Shown: in pieces, positions 13,601 through 27,700 of the stretch
How positions within the stretch are numbered: position 1 is the first letter of the stretch
How the letters are laid out: each line of letters starts with the position of its first letter
Source of the DNA: Anadara kagoshimensis
Taxonomy: Eukaryota > Mollusca > Bivalvia > Arcoida > Arcidae
NCBI GenBank assembly: GCA_021292105.1
Contig: CM037862.1
Location: 3,542,501 to 3,606,500 of the forward strand
DNA: 64,000 bases
Reading direction: 5' to 3'
Notes under the pieces: generated by a model
Seen by the model: the letters and a program-made list of their open reading frames with translations, nothing else
Database searches by the model: none
What the model was told of the DNA's origin: nothing
Program-made: the position numbers and the translations under genes

Positions 13601-16600
13601 AAACAAAATGAAAGTAGCAAATTAATAAACACAAAAAGATATGGCTGTATAAAATATGAGACAAATCAGAATTAAAAGTTGAAATGATTAATCTAGGTTA
13701 TGGAGTCATGAAGACCCATTTGTAGAAAGCGGGCGACGAGATGCCTCAACAGTTGCCAGGTACAAAACAAAAACTTAATGGAAATCAATGTACATATTGT
13801 AAGCAATGTAAAAATAAACACAATGGAATATTTTTGAATTGTTTATAGATTTACCCAGAGAGTAGGATATATATAGACATAAGTCAATGATCAGATATAG
13901 ACATATACTGACATCAAGTCTGCAAGGTACATTGTGTTGTTAAAATAAACACAAAACCAATCACATAAAAATAATTGATTGTTTTAACAGAGTTGGAGAG
14001 AACTAAAATAGCACAAAATCAACATTCCATTCAAAGTTATTATTATGCAAGCATAAAATGAGTGCGTAAAGAGGCAAATACAAAGTATTACTATGTTTTA
14101 TCAGCAATTGAAGGGTGTGCATTGTTGCCCACCTGGTGTGGATGGAAGAGGAAGTATTCCAAGACTATACGGGAGAAACATAGGAAATTAAACCTGCATG
14201 GTTTTGCAAAAACAATGTACTGTTCAAAATAGATTGCATTATAGCTCAGTATCAGCCATATTTAAATTTTCAGCAAGAGGTCACATGTGTATAATTTTTA
14301 TAAATAAGTCTAAGATAAATGATACTCATGTTGCAAGAGTTAAGTAAACACAAAACTTAAAATTAAAAGCAAGCAAACAAAAAGTTATAATTTCAAAATC
14401 ATGCAAGCAAAAGTTATATATACACATGTTGCTAAAATGTATTGAAAGTAAATTTATACACAACAGGATTCAAAACAGAGAAAGAGCCAAGTCCGGATGA
14501 CAAAGACATTTCAATTTTTATAATTTACCCATGCAATATCCGATAATATCATCAATATTCAGAACAAGAGAAGTTTGGCTTTTGAGGCAGTAACGGTTTG
14601 CCAGTTGCCAGATTTGCAGTTGTTGTAAACTAGTGTGTTATTCAGCAGTCTATCTGAGTTGTTGTATTGCCTCATGACTGTATAGACCATATTGGGTTCA
14701 ACTAACTGAATACAAGTGTGTTTGTTTGCCTGTCTGCAGTCAGCATTTACTTACTGTGTTGTAGGATCTGATATGGCATCAGAAAGTTCATCAAATTCAT
14801 CTAGAGGTTCTCTTATTGCATCTTCATACAAGTTGAAACTGCTGAGTGTGTGTACAACACTAAAACAAATGCACGAAAAAAACAACCATGCATTAAACTA
14901 AGTCTACTTTGATTCTACTAACGATGAAAATGTTCTAGTTATGCAAACTTCAACCCCTTGTATCCATGGTAACCAATGTATCATAAAGGGAGACAATTTC
15001 ATTTCATTTATTCAAGTAGTTTGTACAATACCATATTCCTTTTAGCATCCGCCAATAACAGGTGTTTTACCAACTGATTCAACAGTAAATGCTTATGATG
15101 ACCTTGATCATTATATATGACCTTGACCTTTATATAATATTATAATGAGAATGTTGATATGGTAAATGGCTACAACAAGTTTTATGGGCTGCAAAGTAAC
15201 AACCCAAATAAAAGATAAAGAATAGTAAACTTTCTGCAATATAAATACAATTTCATGTATTGAAACCCAAAAAATAAACCGAAAACTGCCAAAACTCTAC
15301 AACAAAATTCCAAACAATCAGAAGCCAACTGAAGCTTTTGACTAAAGACAAATTATCTTGTCAATAATGGGGGGAAATGTTGAAAATATACCCCAAGCAT
15401 ACACAAGAGCCGAGAGACAGAACCAAAATGTAAGCATATAATAAATGAGCTACTGCAATGCAATCAGCTTTTTGGAAAAAAGCTAACAGGTATAAATAAT
15501 ACAATGATTTTCTGCAACTTATTATTGATGGTAAATAATGACTAAATCATTTACACATACATAACCTTACAGAAAGCTACTTTATGACAAAATGGATCAA
15601 CACAAAGAAGCAAAATGGTGAAGTAGTTAAAGAAAATATGATAAGCCTTGCAAAGCAAAATCATAATAATGATCATGAATTGATTTTTTGATTGAATGGG
15701 GTTTACATCATAATCAAGAATATTTTGAATATGGCAGCAATGTTAAACTTTGTAGTGTGATCAGGGCAATATGCCATGTCTGCTGAGACACAGAGCATCA
15801 GTTTTAAAGTCTGTTCCAAAGAACCCTGTGACTTTCTAATCTAAATGCAGAGTGCTTGGCAAAAACTTGGTCAGACCCCAGCCAGGGTCTAAACCTTGAC
15901 TGACCACATACCAACTGAGCTACCACAGAGGTCCATAATGATCATAAAACATTATCCATTTTGAAATTTGACCTTATCTAAAACTCAACTTTTTGAAATG
16001 AAAATCAAATGTGGCAAATTTGTTGACAACTACATCAGATCAGTATTTTTTTTCCAAAGTATGATTATCTAAAGATGTATCACAAATACGGTTATTTTGC
16101 TTCAAGGGGAGATAACTAATACTAATCAGAAACTTGACGCTAAAATCAATTTTATCTTTACTCAGAATAAGAGCAGTTTGTAAAAGTAAGATTTCTATTC
16201 AAATCACAATACCCTCCTAGTAGATTTAAAGCTTGGGATAATGAAATAATGAAACTGTCAACTCCCACAGCTATCTGTAAACCTCAAATTCCCCAGAGCT
16301 AAACGTACCGGTAAACCTCAAGTCAAACCAAGAACAACTTCCGATAGCAGTCAACATAATACATGTCAAAATAACAAGAACTAATACAGTAGCAAACCTC
16401 ATATTCCCCTGAGCTTAACATAAACCTTAACTCAACCAAGAATAACTTCCTGACATAATGCATGTCGAAATAACAAGTGAATTCTGAGAGCATGTAATGA
16501 TATTATGTTTGTGTTTATTGATTTCTGTAGCTGAGACAGTCAAATTTAACAACATGAACTACAAATAGATGAACAAATCTAGTTATTATGACATAACATC

Positions 16601-19600
16601 ACCTCACAATAGTCTAAAACCAAAAAAATCAATAACATTGCACATGAAGTAATAAACCTAAGTGTTACTACTCTGTTATACAGCTACGACAGTGTGACCG
16701 CAGGGGTATACCGTAACAGTTGCCTGCATAATCCTAACCAAACACAATCATACAGCTATGGTAGTGTGGCCGCAGGGATATAGATGTAACACTCGCCTGA
16801 GTAATCTTAACCTAGCCAAACACAATCAAATACACAAAATATTTGCAAATGCAAATATCACCACTCTCTCTAAGATGCAGGATTGCAAATATCTAAATCT
16901 GAATTTAAAGAGGTGACCTTACAATTCCCCACCTAACCCTATCATTTTGGGATTCCAAAAAGAATTTCAAATTTCGTTAAATATTTAAATGAGCTTAACT
17001 GTTATGATACAACAACAAAGTTAATTCAAGTACAAGCAACATTTTAATAAAAAGAAAATTACAAAACTGAAGATTATAAACAAAATATATGCAAAAAATA
17101 AAAGATTAAAACTTAAAAACAGAAAAACCCAAAAAACATCAGAAAATAAAAACAGGTATATATGTATAATGTGCAGTGTATTTATAAACACATGCCTGGG
17201 CAAAGGGAGATAATCACATACTATTAATGGTAAAAGTCCCTATATATCTGACCAAGGATGGGAAGGAAATCTTAGGATTTATTATATTATCTTAGCAATC
17301 ATATTAATTTCTCTAGCACAAAAAGCTGCACAAATAGTACCTTCAACCCAAGCAAATTTTTCTCCTTTTTTTCAAAGAAAATCATATAATATTTTTACTT
17401 ACCGTTTTGGGTCGTGAACTTCTATAGAAAATTTCTTGTCTCTATAGTATAAATTCTCTAATAATTTCCATGTATAAATCTGAAGATATAAAACCAGATA
17501 ATTTGTTAGATATCATTATTGATACAGACAGAATTGAAATCAACCCTGATCAACTATGTAAACAATATTGTAATGATAATCAGGAATACTAAATAATAAG
17601 TTTTAAAATGGAATGTAAAACAATATGATAGAGTAAATATTATTTGACAGAGCAGTTTATTATGATAAATTTGCAAATTTCAGTAGATTAATATTATTAT
17701 ATGGCCTTTCCTGAGATCATATTTGATGAATACCATATTTCAACGGTTAATAAATCTGTATGTCTACCTCATCAAAAGTCAATAATTCTATAATAATGCT
17801 GAACACACATAAGCTATGTTAAGCTAACATATTCAAGTAAAAATCTGTACATTTTTAAGGCAAGGATGCACATGGAAAAATTGGAAAAGTAAGATTGTGA
17901 TTGAGGAGAAACGTTCGTATGTGCATGTGTACATGTGTGTGTGTACACACATCTACAGTATTGCTGGTATTGTGACTGTCTCTTTATAATGATCACCTAT
18001 CATTTCCAAGATCATTTGCTAAATATTTCAACAAAACTGACTTTCACCTATGGCCCAAAATATCTTTATCCCATCATGTGTATGTATGCATATGTATGAA
18101 TTTATACATGCAAGCAAAATCTTGTTATTATCTATGTGTGTAGGTGTATGTATGTGTTTGCATGTGTGTGATTGTGCACTACCGGTATTTACCTTTCTAG
18201 GTGTGGTTTTATCGGCTTGATCATATACATCTACTGCTTTATAACTAAGACCCAACCACCAAGCCGAGTGTGTGCCTGTGTGTGTATAAATATGTGCATG
18301 TGTGTGTGTGTGATTGTGCACTATTTACCTTTCTAGGTGTGGTTTTATCAGCCTTATCGTATACAGCTATTCCTTTATAACTAACACCCAGCCACCAAGG
18401 TATATCTTTCTTATCCTGAAATACACGTAAATAATAACCTTAAAAAACAATGAAATATTACATTTGTTTACTCATATATAAAGAATTATGTTTAATCTGC
18501 ATATATAGTCATAAATTAAGTACAAATACCTCCAGGTGATCAGAACACTTAGTGAGATCAAAAACAACCCTCGGATAAAAACACTCTTAACTTACAGACT
18601 TCAAATATTAACATAATAACACTGTCTATATCCTCGGGAGGTTTTTAAAGATTTAAAAAAGTAAAATTTTTGTACTTCTTAGAAATGTTGTGTATTGGTA
18701 TTACTATGAAAGTTTTACATGATAAGCTTTTAAAATCACAATACATTAACTAATGGTGTATGGCAAAAACATGTAAAAGTCATTACTATGTATTCAGTTA
18801 AAATTTTTAACAATAATCAATATTTACAAGACATGGTTTTTTAAATAAAGGGGATTTAAGGCTTTGATAACATTTTAACCACACCTCTGGACTACATTCA
18901 ATTAGTATGCCTAACACACTTCCAAAATTTAGACCTTTGGAATCAATGCATATGAAATTGTCTTTTTTTCATGACCTTTGAATACAATTGAAATGCATGT
19001 TCAATGTATATATCTTGTTTGTTTGTGCTTTTGAAATGAAATTACAACTTCATTTTCTACTCTTGACACTAAGCAGTTCTCTCGCAAATTAAAAGTCACA
19101 TGGACTTTCAGGATATCTTTATTTATAACACAGATATAAGAATACATCAGGATACATCCCTAACCTCTCCTTGACCACCAAGTAGGCTTAAATCTATAAT
19201 GTCGTATAAATCTGCTCACAGAGGTGTCTAAATGTACACAAGACGACACATTAATCTATAAAACTCATCAATAAATTGCCTTAATTTACCTAAAATACCA
19301 ATAATTTAATTAATTCCATCTAACTTATCCTTGGAACTATAATAATATTTCTGCCTGGCGGAATGTTCCTAGACGAAACAAGAACCAGAGAAGGAATTTA
19401 ATCTCATCCTGATCATTATTACTGGAAACAGACAGCGGATTATAATGAAGAAATGTGTTATTGGATTACTACCCGAAGACAGAATTATATATAAATTTGC
19501 TTTATTGAATATTTTTCTAGCCTAAATTTAATAAACAGAAAAGATAATTAAAGAAGTGATAAGTCTTTACTGTCATCCTCTGACAACTGGTTATCTAATT

Positions 19601-22600
19601 AATATTATATATATAACCTATCTATAGGTATTCATCATATCTTAGATAAATATAAACTGTTTTTATTTAGATGTTTAACTCTGCCAACAGCATGTGTTAA
19701 TGTGTATATAAATGATCACATAGTTGTCATACTTTTCATATTTTGAAAAACAAACAGGAAATTAACAGTATTCAGTTTTTGCTTTGCAAATTAGTGAACA
19801 GACATACATAGAGCAGTGAAATAATAGATGACAGGTGCCCCGACTTTGGACAGGCACTAAACATAAATGTGAAATTACAGTATGAATGTGGTTTATCCAA
19901 TTTGCTTTTCAATCCTTGATGGTGTTGTACATAAAGGTGATATTTTGTCTACACAGTCCAATATCCATACATTGCTAACTGAACTGATGTCATTACAAAA
20001 AGCAATGTATTCAGGAATTTGTTATTTATTAGTATTATTTAATAAATATAATTAATGTATCGGTACATATCAAAACACATTTAACATTTACATGGAATGT
20101 TGTATTTATAATTATTAACCAGATACTTGTAAATAACCTGGGGGACATTATAATACAAATATGAGTAATATTTAATATACTATACTCCCAAAAAAATAAT
20201 GAAATATTAACAGAGTTTTCATTTTGTTTCCCCTCTTTATTTCCAGTGAAATGTGTTAGCAAGTTGCTGATGTTACACAAAGAGAGCATTTTTACAGTTA
20301 GCCCTTTCGAATAAAGTCATAACATTTTCGGTGGCATATTAATACCCTTGCAGTTTTTATGATTAACCGAGTTCTATAAATAAATGTTCATGTGATCTAT
20401 GTTTGAAAATCGTATTTCAAACAAATTTTTTTAATGAAGTGTAACAAGAAGCTATTTTGATAGTTTTATGTCTAGAAATAGTATAGACATCAGTTATAAT
20501 AGTTTGTACATCTCTACTTGTATTTCATGTTTCACTATGATATATGATATATATTAAGCTCAGTCCATGGTGGCAAGCCATGACATTCTGGATATAGTGT
20601 TGTATATCTGTATTACAAATTGTAGTTGGATCAAATCTTATACTGTAAACATGGTTATTTTCGCGAGGTGGAAATTTTTCGACATTTTCGCAAATTGGAA
20701 AAAATTATGAAATTTTCCCCTAGCGAAGTAAGATAAGACCCTGTTGTTGACACAAGAATGGGTAATGTTGCAAAAATAACCCCTTGCGCAATACCAACAA
20801 CACAATTTTGCGAAAAATTTCCACTCGCTAAAAAACCCATGTTTACAGTATTATATATATGGGTATACTTTTTCAGAGAATCAAGCTCTTAATGTATCAG
20901 AGATTGATGTCAGATTTTAAAATGGATTTGGTATCCATTAAAAGGAACTCCCTTGTAATAACTTGTTTAAATGAGAAATCAATTTTGTCTGGAAACTTAT
21001 AGTATCTCTACTTAAACTACCATTATACCAATATAGGTAGACAGGAATGAAACATCAATACATTACATACATCAGAATTATCTTTATAAAACAGAAACAA
21101 TGTCTCCATGAGTAAAAATACTTAAAACACCAACAATTAGTGCCAGCTCGTTATTGTGAAATAAATTCTCTTTTTAAATCATTACTGCTGCATTATTCTT
21201 ATTTATTGATTGATTTAAATTTTTTATTTATTTTTTAAACAATTTGTCAATCTATGACTATTGCTTACAAAATGTAACTATGCAGTACACTCTTAAAAGA
21301 TTCACACAACTTTATGCAATGGATAATACATGTATTTCTATTGCATCCCATAGCCATGCCCCATTTTATATTAGCAGTTTGTCATTGGGGCCATAAAAAT
21401 AAAAGGTTGCATGTTCCTACAAGGTCTCACAAAAAAATTTTCAAAATGTATAGCAATTTGAACTGCTTTTAGAATAATGGTGACATTTCCTTCGGATTTT
21501 CCTTTGAACACTGAAGACCAGGGCTACAGTATCATGGTATCCAGAGATTTTCTACAATTTCATCTTTAACTGTTACCTCTCAGTAATAGTGATTGGTTGA
21601 GAAATCCACATCAACACCCCCTACTTCCATCATTTCTAGATTTTAAAAGTGTCTTGTTGACTTGATCTATGTTTTCACACCCATTCTTGCTTCACACAAC
21701 TAAATAAGCCATGAGTGGAAGCAATGGGTGGAAGCAATGAGTGGAAACACTGTTGTAGCAAATGAAAGAACCTGGTCTATTAAGTTCATGAATGTTAAGC
21801 TTTCTATGAATATCATAGGCAATATCACAATAGGGTTCACTGCTGTACTGTGTGATCCAACACTCCTTAATGTTTGTGTTGGACAATTTAGAATATGTTT
21901 ACAAAGTGAATTCCTCGAATAACTTCATTTTTATGAGAAAACTGGGATTGATATGATTCCATATCGAATGGAAATAATTGTTCCACAAAAATGTAAGAGG
22001 GAATCATGTGGTACAGCGATGAAGCCCACTGTGTAAAATAGATATGATTAAAATAAGATAATACTCACTTTAACTTGATAATAATGTATACCATATGTAG
22101 GAAGACTTTCAACTATTGTCATATAACTGAAATAGATTACAACAAAAACTATTAAATAACACAATAAAATTTATATTACATGATTGATGCATACATTACA
22201 TACTATGATGAATGAACATGTTAAAATAGCAGTATAGCTAAAGACTTACTATACCGACAACACAGCGTTCCTGGTGGTTAAATCTTATAGAATCTATCTA
22301 ACTTTTATCTCTCTCTCTATGAGTACTTGGTGGCCAACTGGACTAAAGCACTGGCTTACAGATCTCACTGCCTCTCACCACCTAGGTCACTTGAGCAGAT
22401 CCTAGTGTGTAGTCATTTGTCAGTTTGGTGATTTTCTCAGGGCACTCAGATTATCTCCATTATCCTAGAACTGACTACCTCAATATCAGACACTTGGCTG
22501 GACTTTAAAACACAATTGTTACACTCTCTTTCATTCTTTTTCTTTCACGTCAGTATAATTCAATTCTCATTTGTTAAAAGCATATTGATTGGTCAGATTT

Positions 22601-24727
22601 TTCTGTTATGTTTTGCATGAATGGATTGGCTCTCAGTGACGTCATTTCATTATGAATGACGTACAGAGGCATTTGAATTTCTACGCCATAGCGTTGCTAT
22701 TTTTTTTTTTTACTTGTTATGGCTATATTTCTGTTTAAATTGTTGATTTGTTGTTGAAAATTTTTTAAAAATTGAATTGTAAGAAATGAAATTAATATTT
22801 CATTTTCTTTTGGAAGTGTGAAAGAACTGGACAATTTGCTATGCGAATTATTGTGTGCAAAATGTCTAATTCTTTCATACTTCCATAACAAAAAGAAAAA
22901 TTAATTTCATTCCTATAATATAATACTCACTTTACAATTGACAATCCTTTTGAGGTTCCTGCAAATTTCTTATAATAACCAATAACTCTGTCTTCACTGA
23001 AAAAAAAGAGAGAAACAAAATGTTATAAAATTAAAACAAGAAATGTCTAATTTTTACACAAACATCAACTAATTGTCATAATAAATATCTGGTACAGCAC
23101 AAAATTCTTTTTGTCACTTCTACAAAAACAACCATACAAAATTTTCTCAAATGACCAACATTCTGCAATTTTCACTTTCAGCTGACATTGCATAATTAGA
23201 TTTATCTATGAAACACACAGAAACTAGTCATAATTTTGTCCAACCAACCTCTCACTAGAATCTGCCAAATTTGAGATAGAATCTAGGCCCATAATTTATA
23301 TGATTATGTGCACATTTTTAAGACAACTTGGTCAATGTGAGGCTCCTAATATAAATGTTAAAGTGTGATGACTGTCTCCTGATTTTTTATCACAGCCAGA
23401 TACTGATTTATATGAAATTCCTTTGTACTACGTGTACTTTGATGATAAAATCTGAAACTAAACCAAATTGATAAAAATTCTGAAGCATGGTGACCGTCTC
23501 CAAAATTTTTCATCACCGCAAGATAACAACTTTATAACTCTTTTGTATTACAACTTTATGCACATTATAATTATACTATCATCCAGTCAAAACATCTGCA
23601 TCTGCATCAAAGCAACATTTACATCACAACCTACTTGTCCAATTATGATTATATATGATACCCAAATATTTTTTTTAACAATTTCATTAAAAAATTGAAA
23701 ATCCTGTTAACCTAAGGACACAGAAAGAAATCTCTGTATAATGTTATCTTGTCAAACTAAATTCGAGAGTACTTTTCAAGGAGCACATCTGTCTATAAAA
23801 CTTAGAAAACTCAATAAAAATCCTGATATCACAAGTACCTTACAACAGCATCTAAAACTTTTAATATCTGAGCTAATATTAAAACCCAAGTCACTCTGAC
23901 CCATTATATGTAGATATGTCTGATAATGTAAGTGTAATATCACAACAAGGAGTTATTTTATGTAATTAAATTCAATTTAACTGAGGATCTTAATAAGTTT
24001 TTTGGGTTGATGATAACTCCTGCTTTAGTCGATGAACTAGAACACTGTGGTAAACCAAATCATTCTAATTCTGTGTTAGATTTTAAAGACATCTAAAAAC
24101 ACTTGACCTAGTAATGAACCAAGAATCTCTTATTTTCCAGATAAAAACTTAATTTTGTTCAAACTTAGATGTATTTTAACACCCTAACAGTAGTCCTTGT
24201 ATCACTAGGCTTCCTGGGTTAACAGATAACGTTTAAAGGATCTTTAAGATTTTTTTTCGTTTTAAGGTATGGACATGTGGATTTCTCTTATCTCCATCCT
24301 CAGCTGTTTTCTGATAATCTTTTCTACAGAAAAAGTCATAATTGCATGGTAATAATTCTGTTAGCCACAGATTCCTATCAACACAAACATCTAATAGACT
24401 TGATACAAATTCCAATAAATCTTTCATTTTGTCACTAAATCACAGTAGTCATTCTTAAGGTAATAAAACCCAATACAGTACAACCAGCATAAAAAAGCAA
24501 CAATAACAATAATACTTATAAATGTATTATAATTCCCTTTGATAACTTTGCGAGCTAACTTATTGCCAAATATTTTTAAGTCCTAAAATCTATTACTATT
24601 ATGTTTTGCGATGAATTCATGATTTACTATATAGAAAGAGTTCTTGTGTCCAATGGACATATGGCTGATGACATCTTGATATAAGTGAAATATTCTTGAC
24701 TTGTACGTTAAACCCCATTCAATCAAC

Positions 24728-24768
<41 letters not shown>

Positions 24769-27700
24769 GTATGTGTCTTTCTGTCTCATGTAATCCAACT
24801 TGCGCCACAGCCTTCTGTAAATCTTCTCCCCCACATACCTAGATTTAACCCCCCTGATGAGTCAGGGTCACTCCACCCTTTTCATAAATATAAGAATTTA
24901 TCTATACAAAGTATGTTGTGTACAAGAATTTGATAAGAGAATATTTATAAAGTAAACTGACCACTTGTGTTTATGTTGTCAGAGAACCAACAATCTGTCT
25001 AATATAGAATATCCAAATGTAAATATAGCAGCCCATATCAAGTCAGGAAATACTAACAAAGTACCTCATACAAAAATGTGAAAATCAAACACCAAAATCT
25101 TTACCACATACATAAATAAGAATAAAAATCTGTATTGTAATGAAAATCTTTACCATATAAAAACTGTCTAAGGTTTAAAATCAAACAAGAAAATCCTTGT
25201 ATAAAAACATACAATCAGGTACAAAGTCCTGTACCGAAAATATCAAACCAAACATGAAAATCTTTACCACATACATAAAATATGACAAATCCGAGATTTA
25301 AAATTCAGCAAGAAATCCATGTTTCAATTTGTATCCTCAGTACAAAGTCTGATAAATTCAAATCAAACATGAAAATCTTTACTATATACACATGTATCAC
25401 AGTGAAAATCTTTACAATAAATATGATTTACAAGTCCAATGTTTAAAATCAAACAAAAGAAATCTGTGTTGTAAAACATATCCATAGCATAATGTCCCAA
25501 AATCTTCAAATCAAACACCAAAATCTTTATTATATTCACATGTTTCATAATGGATTTTTTTTTACTTTTTACCATATAAATGTATTAAAACAAATCCGAG
25601 GTTTAAAATCAAACAAAAAAATCCTTATATATTAGTACAAAGTCCAAAAATGTTCCCATCAAACAATTTTTTTTACCATATACGGTAAATGTATACGAGA
25701 GTAATGAACATTTTTCCCATATACATGTACAGTATTATAGCAAATCCCAGGTTTCAAATCAAACAAGAAAATCCTTGTATCAAAACATATCCATAGTACC
25801 ACGTACACAAATGTTCCAATCAAACACCAAAATCTTTTATGAACATAACATACCTGTGTTAATTTTTACATATTCCAGCAATATAAAATACCTATACATG
25901 TACATGTAGACTTATAGTTTGTATTTAATATAACCATGTCCTATGTAAATCTTGTGGTAAATTCCCATGTGAATTTATTAATGGAAAGTATGAATAATGT
26001 TACACATAAATCTATGATCACTTTAACACCCACACTACACATAAAATATGAATTTTATAATAGGTTCAGTCAGGTATATCCTAACGGTTTTTGGGGATGG
26101 GGATTATTTACTGGGGTATTGACTGTAACACCATTTAAATCCACTCTTCCATAAACTTGTAATACAATTATCAACTCTGTCAAGGATAAGTTTCGCTCAA
26201 CAAATATCAATGCAATTTTTTTCATATAGGTTCAAATTTTGTTTCATAACACCAAAAAAAGTTCACGGCATTTCTATATATGAATACTATAATTTGTATG
26301 TATACAATTTAGAATTTTAGACTCATAAAACCCACAAAGTTCATGTTATTTTTAAATATAACAAACACTAAAATTTGACAAGCAAAACTTCAGAAATGTC
26401 ATCAATAAATCTGTGACTACTGTCAAGTCAAGACCACTTAATATTTCTTTAACAAAACAAACATTATGCATAGATTATCAAATAAATATGTGACAGTTCA
26501 CTTTCCAACAATGCTATACATAACAGATACAGACCAATCTATACTATACATAACCATAAAACCTTTATCAACACCTCTACCAAGGTCTGGTTTTCAAGAG
26601 CACTCTAAGATACTTTTCTTGAATCAAGTGGTAGACATAATGACAATATTTACACAAACAATTACCTCTAGACAAAAACACAGGCAGGGTCACCTAAATA
26701 TTTTCCCATTAACTCTGCCATTGAAATATTTTTCCATTCACCTCTAACTTGGGAATTCCAAAACATTGTACCTTTATTGTAATATTTTCACAGTAAATAC
26801 AGGGTTTTGTAATCCTCAATACAAATGTCCAATAATAATATTATTATGACAGATAAGTCACTGTCTGTTACATCTTTGTATAGATGATTGTCATCTCACA
26901 TAATGACAAGTCCATGTCTGCTGGTATATCAGGCAAATGTAAAATAGACACAATGGGTCCAATACTGTACCACCAGATATCTCAGACTGGATATGGAATA
27001 GCATAATTTTTCTATAAATATGATATTATAGAAATTTTGTGCCAGTTATCTTTTTACATAAGTAGAAATAACGGTTCTACAAAAGTGCTAGAATCATGGA
27101 TGCATTGCTGAATCTCAGTGGATTCTTGATTGTCGGAATCTTGGCTGTCAAAGATCCAGACCAAATTCCAAAAGTCCATATTTAACACCTTGCCCATTTT
27201 ATATTTATCTACATGATTGTCATCACTACACATCTGTTTCTTCTCTATTGAATTGTCAATGAATAGATGTTATCACTAAGTCATGATACAATAAAATACA
27301 TATAAAGGTGATAACTACTTATCTACTCTCTCTACATATATCATCTGGTGTTAGAAATGAAGCCCCCATAGCATACAACATTTTTTATGGACTGTTACTT
27401 TCATGTTATGTCCCCCATATGTTTGAATAGAGCAACATACAGAAATTTTGAAATTGTCATGTCTGACATGTTCCAAAAGAGCAAAATACAGGAATTCTGT
27501 TATTGTCCAATGTGTTCCAAAAAATAATTTACAGAAATTCTCTATTTTGAAATTTATGTGAAATTTTAATTAGCATCATAATTATACTTTCATTTCAATA
27601 AATTAGCAACAATTTAATTTAAATAATTCTGTTATTTAATCAGTTTTCAATCTAAAAGTGTCCTCTACCACCATTGCCACGAAAAAATAATATTGTCCCC

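Larger units (their letters stand above)
12541..17402. other. intron within the F3 coding region
   Basis: Holds a hAT-like MITE (12867-13332), a SINE (15678-15934), two short tandem duplications (16274-16480 and 16673-16830) and AT-rich unique sequence. The 61-codon plus-strand frame at 14716-14901 has no coding support. Confidence 0.6.
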
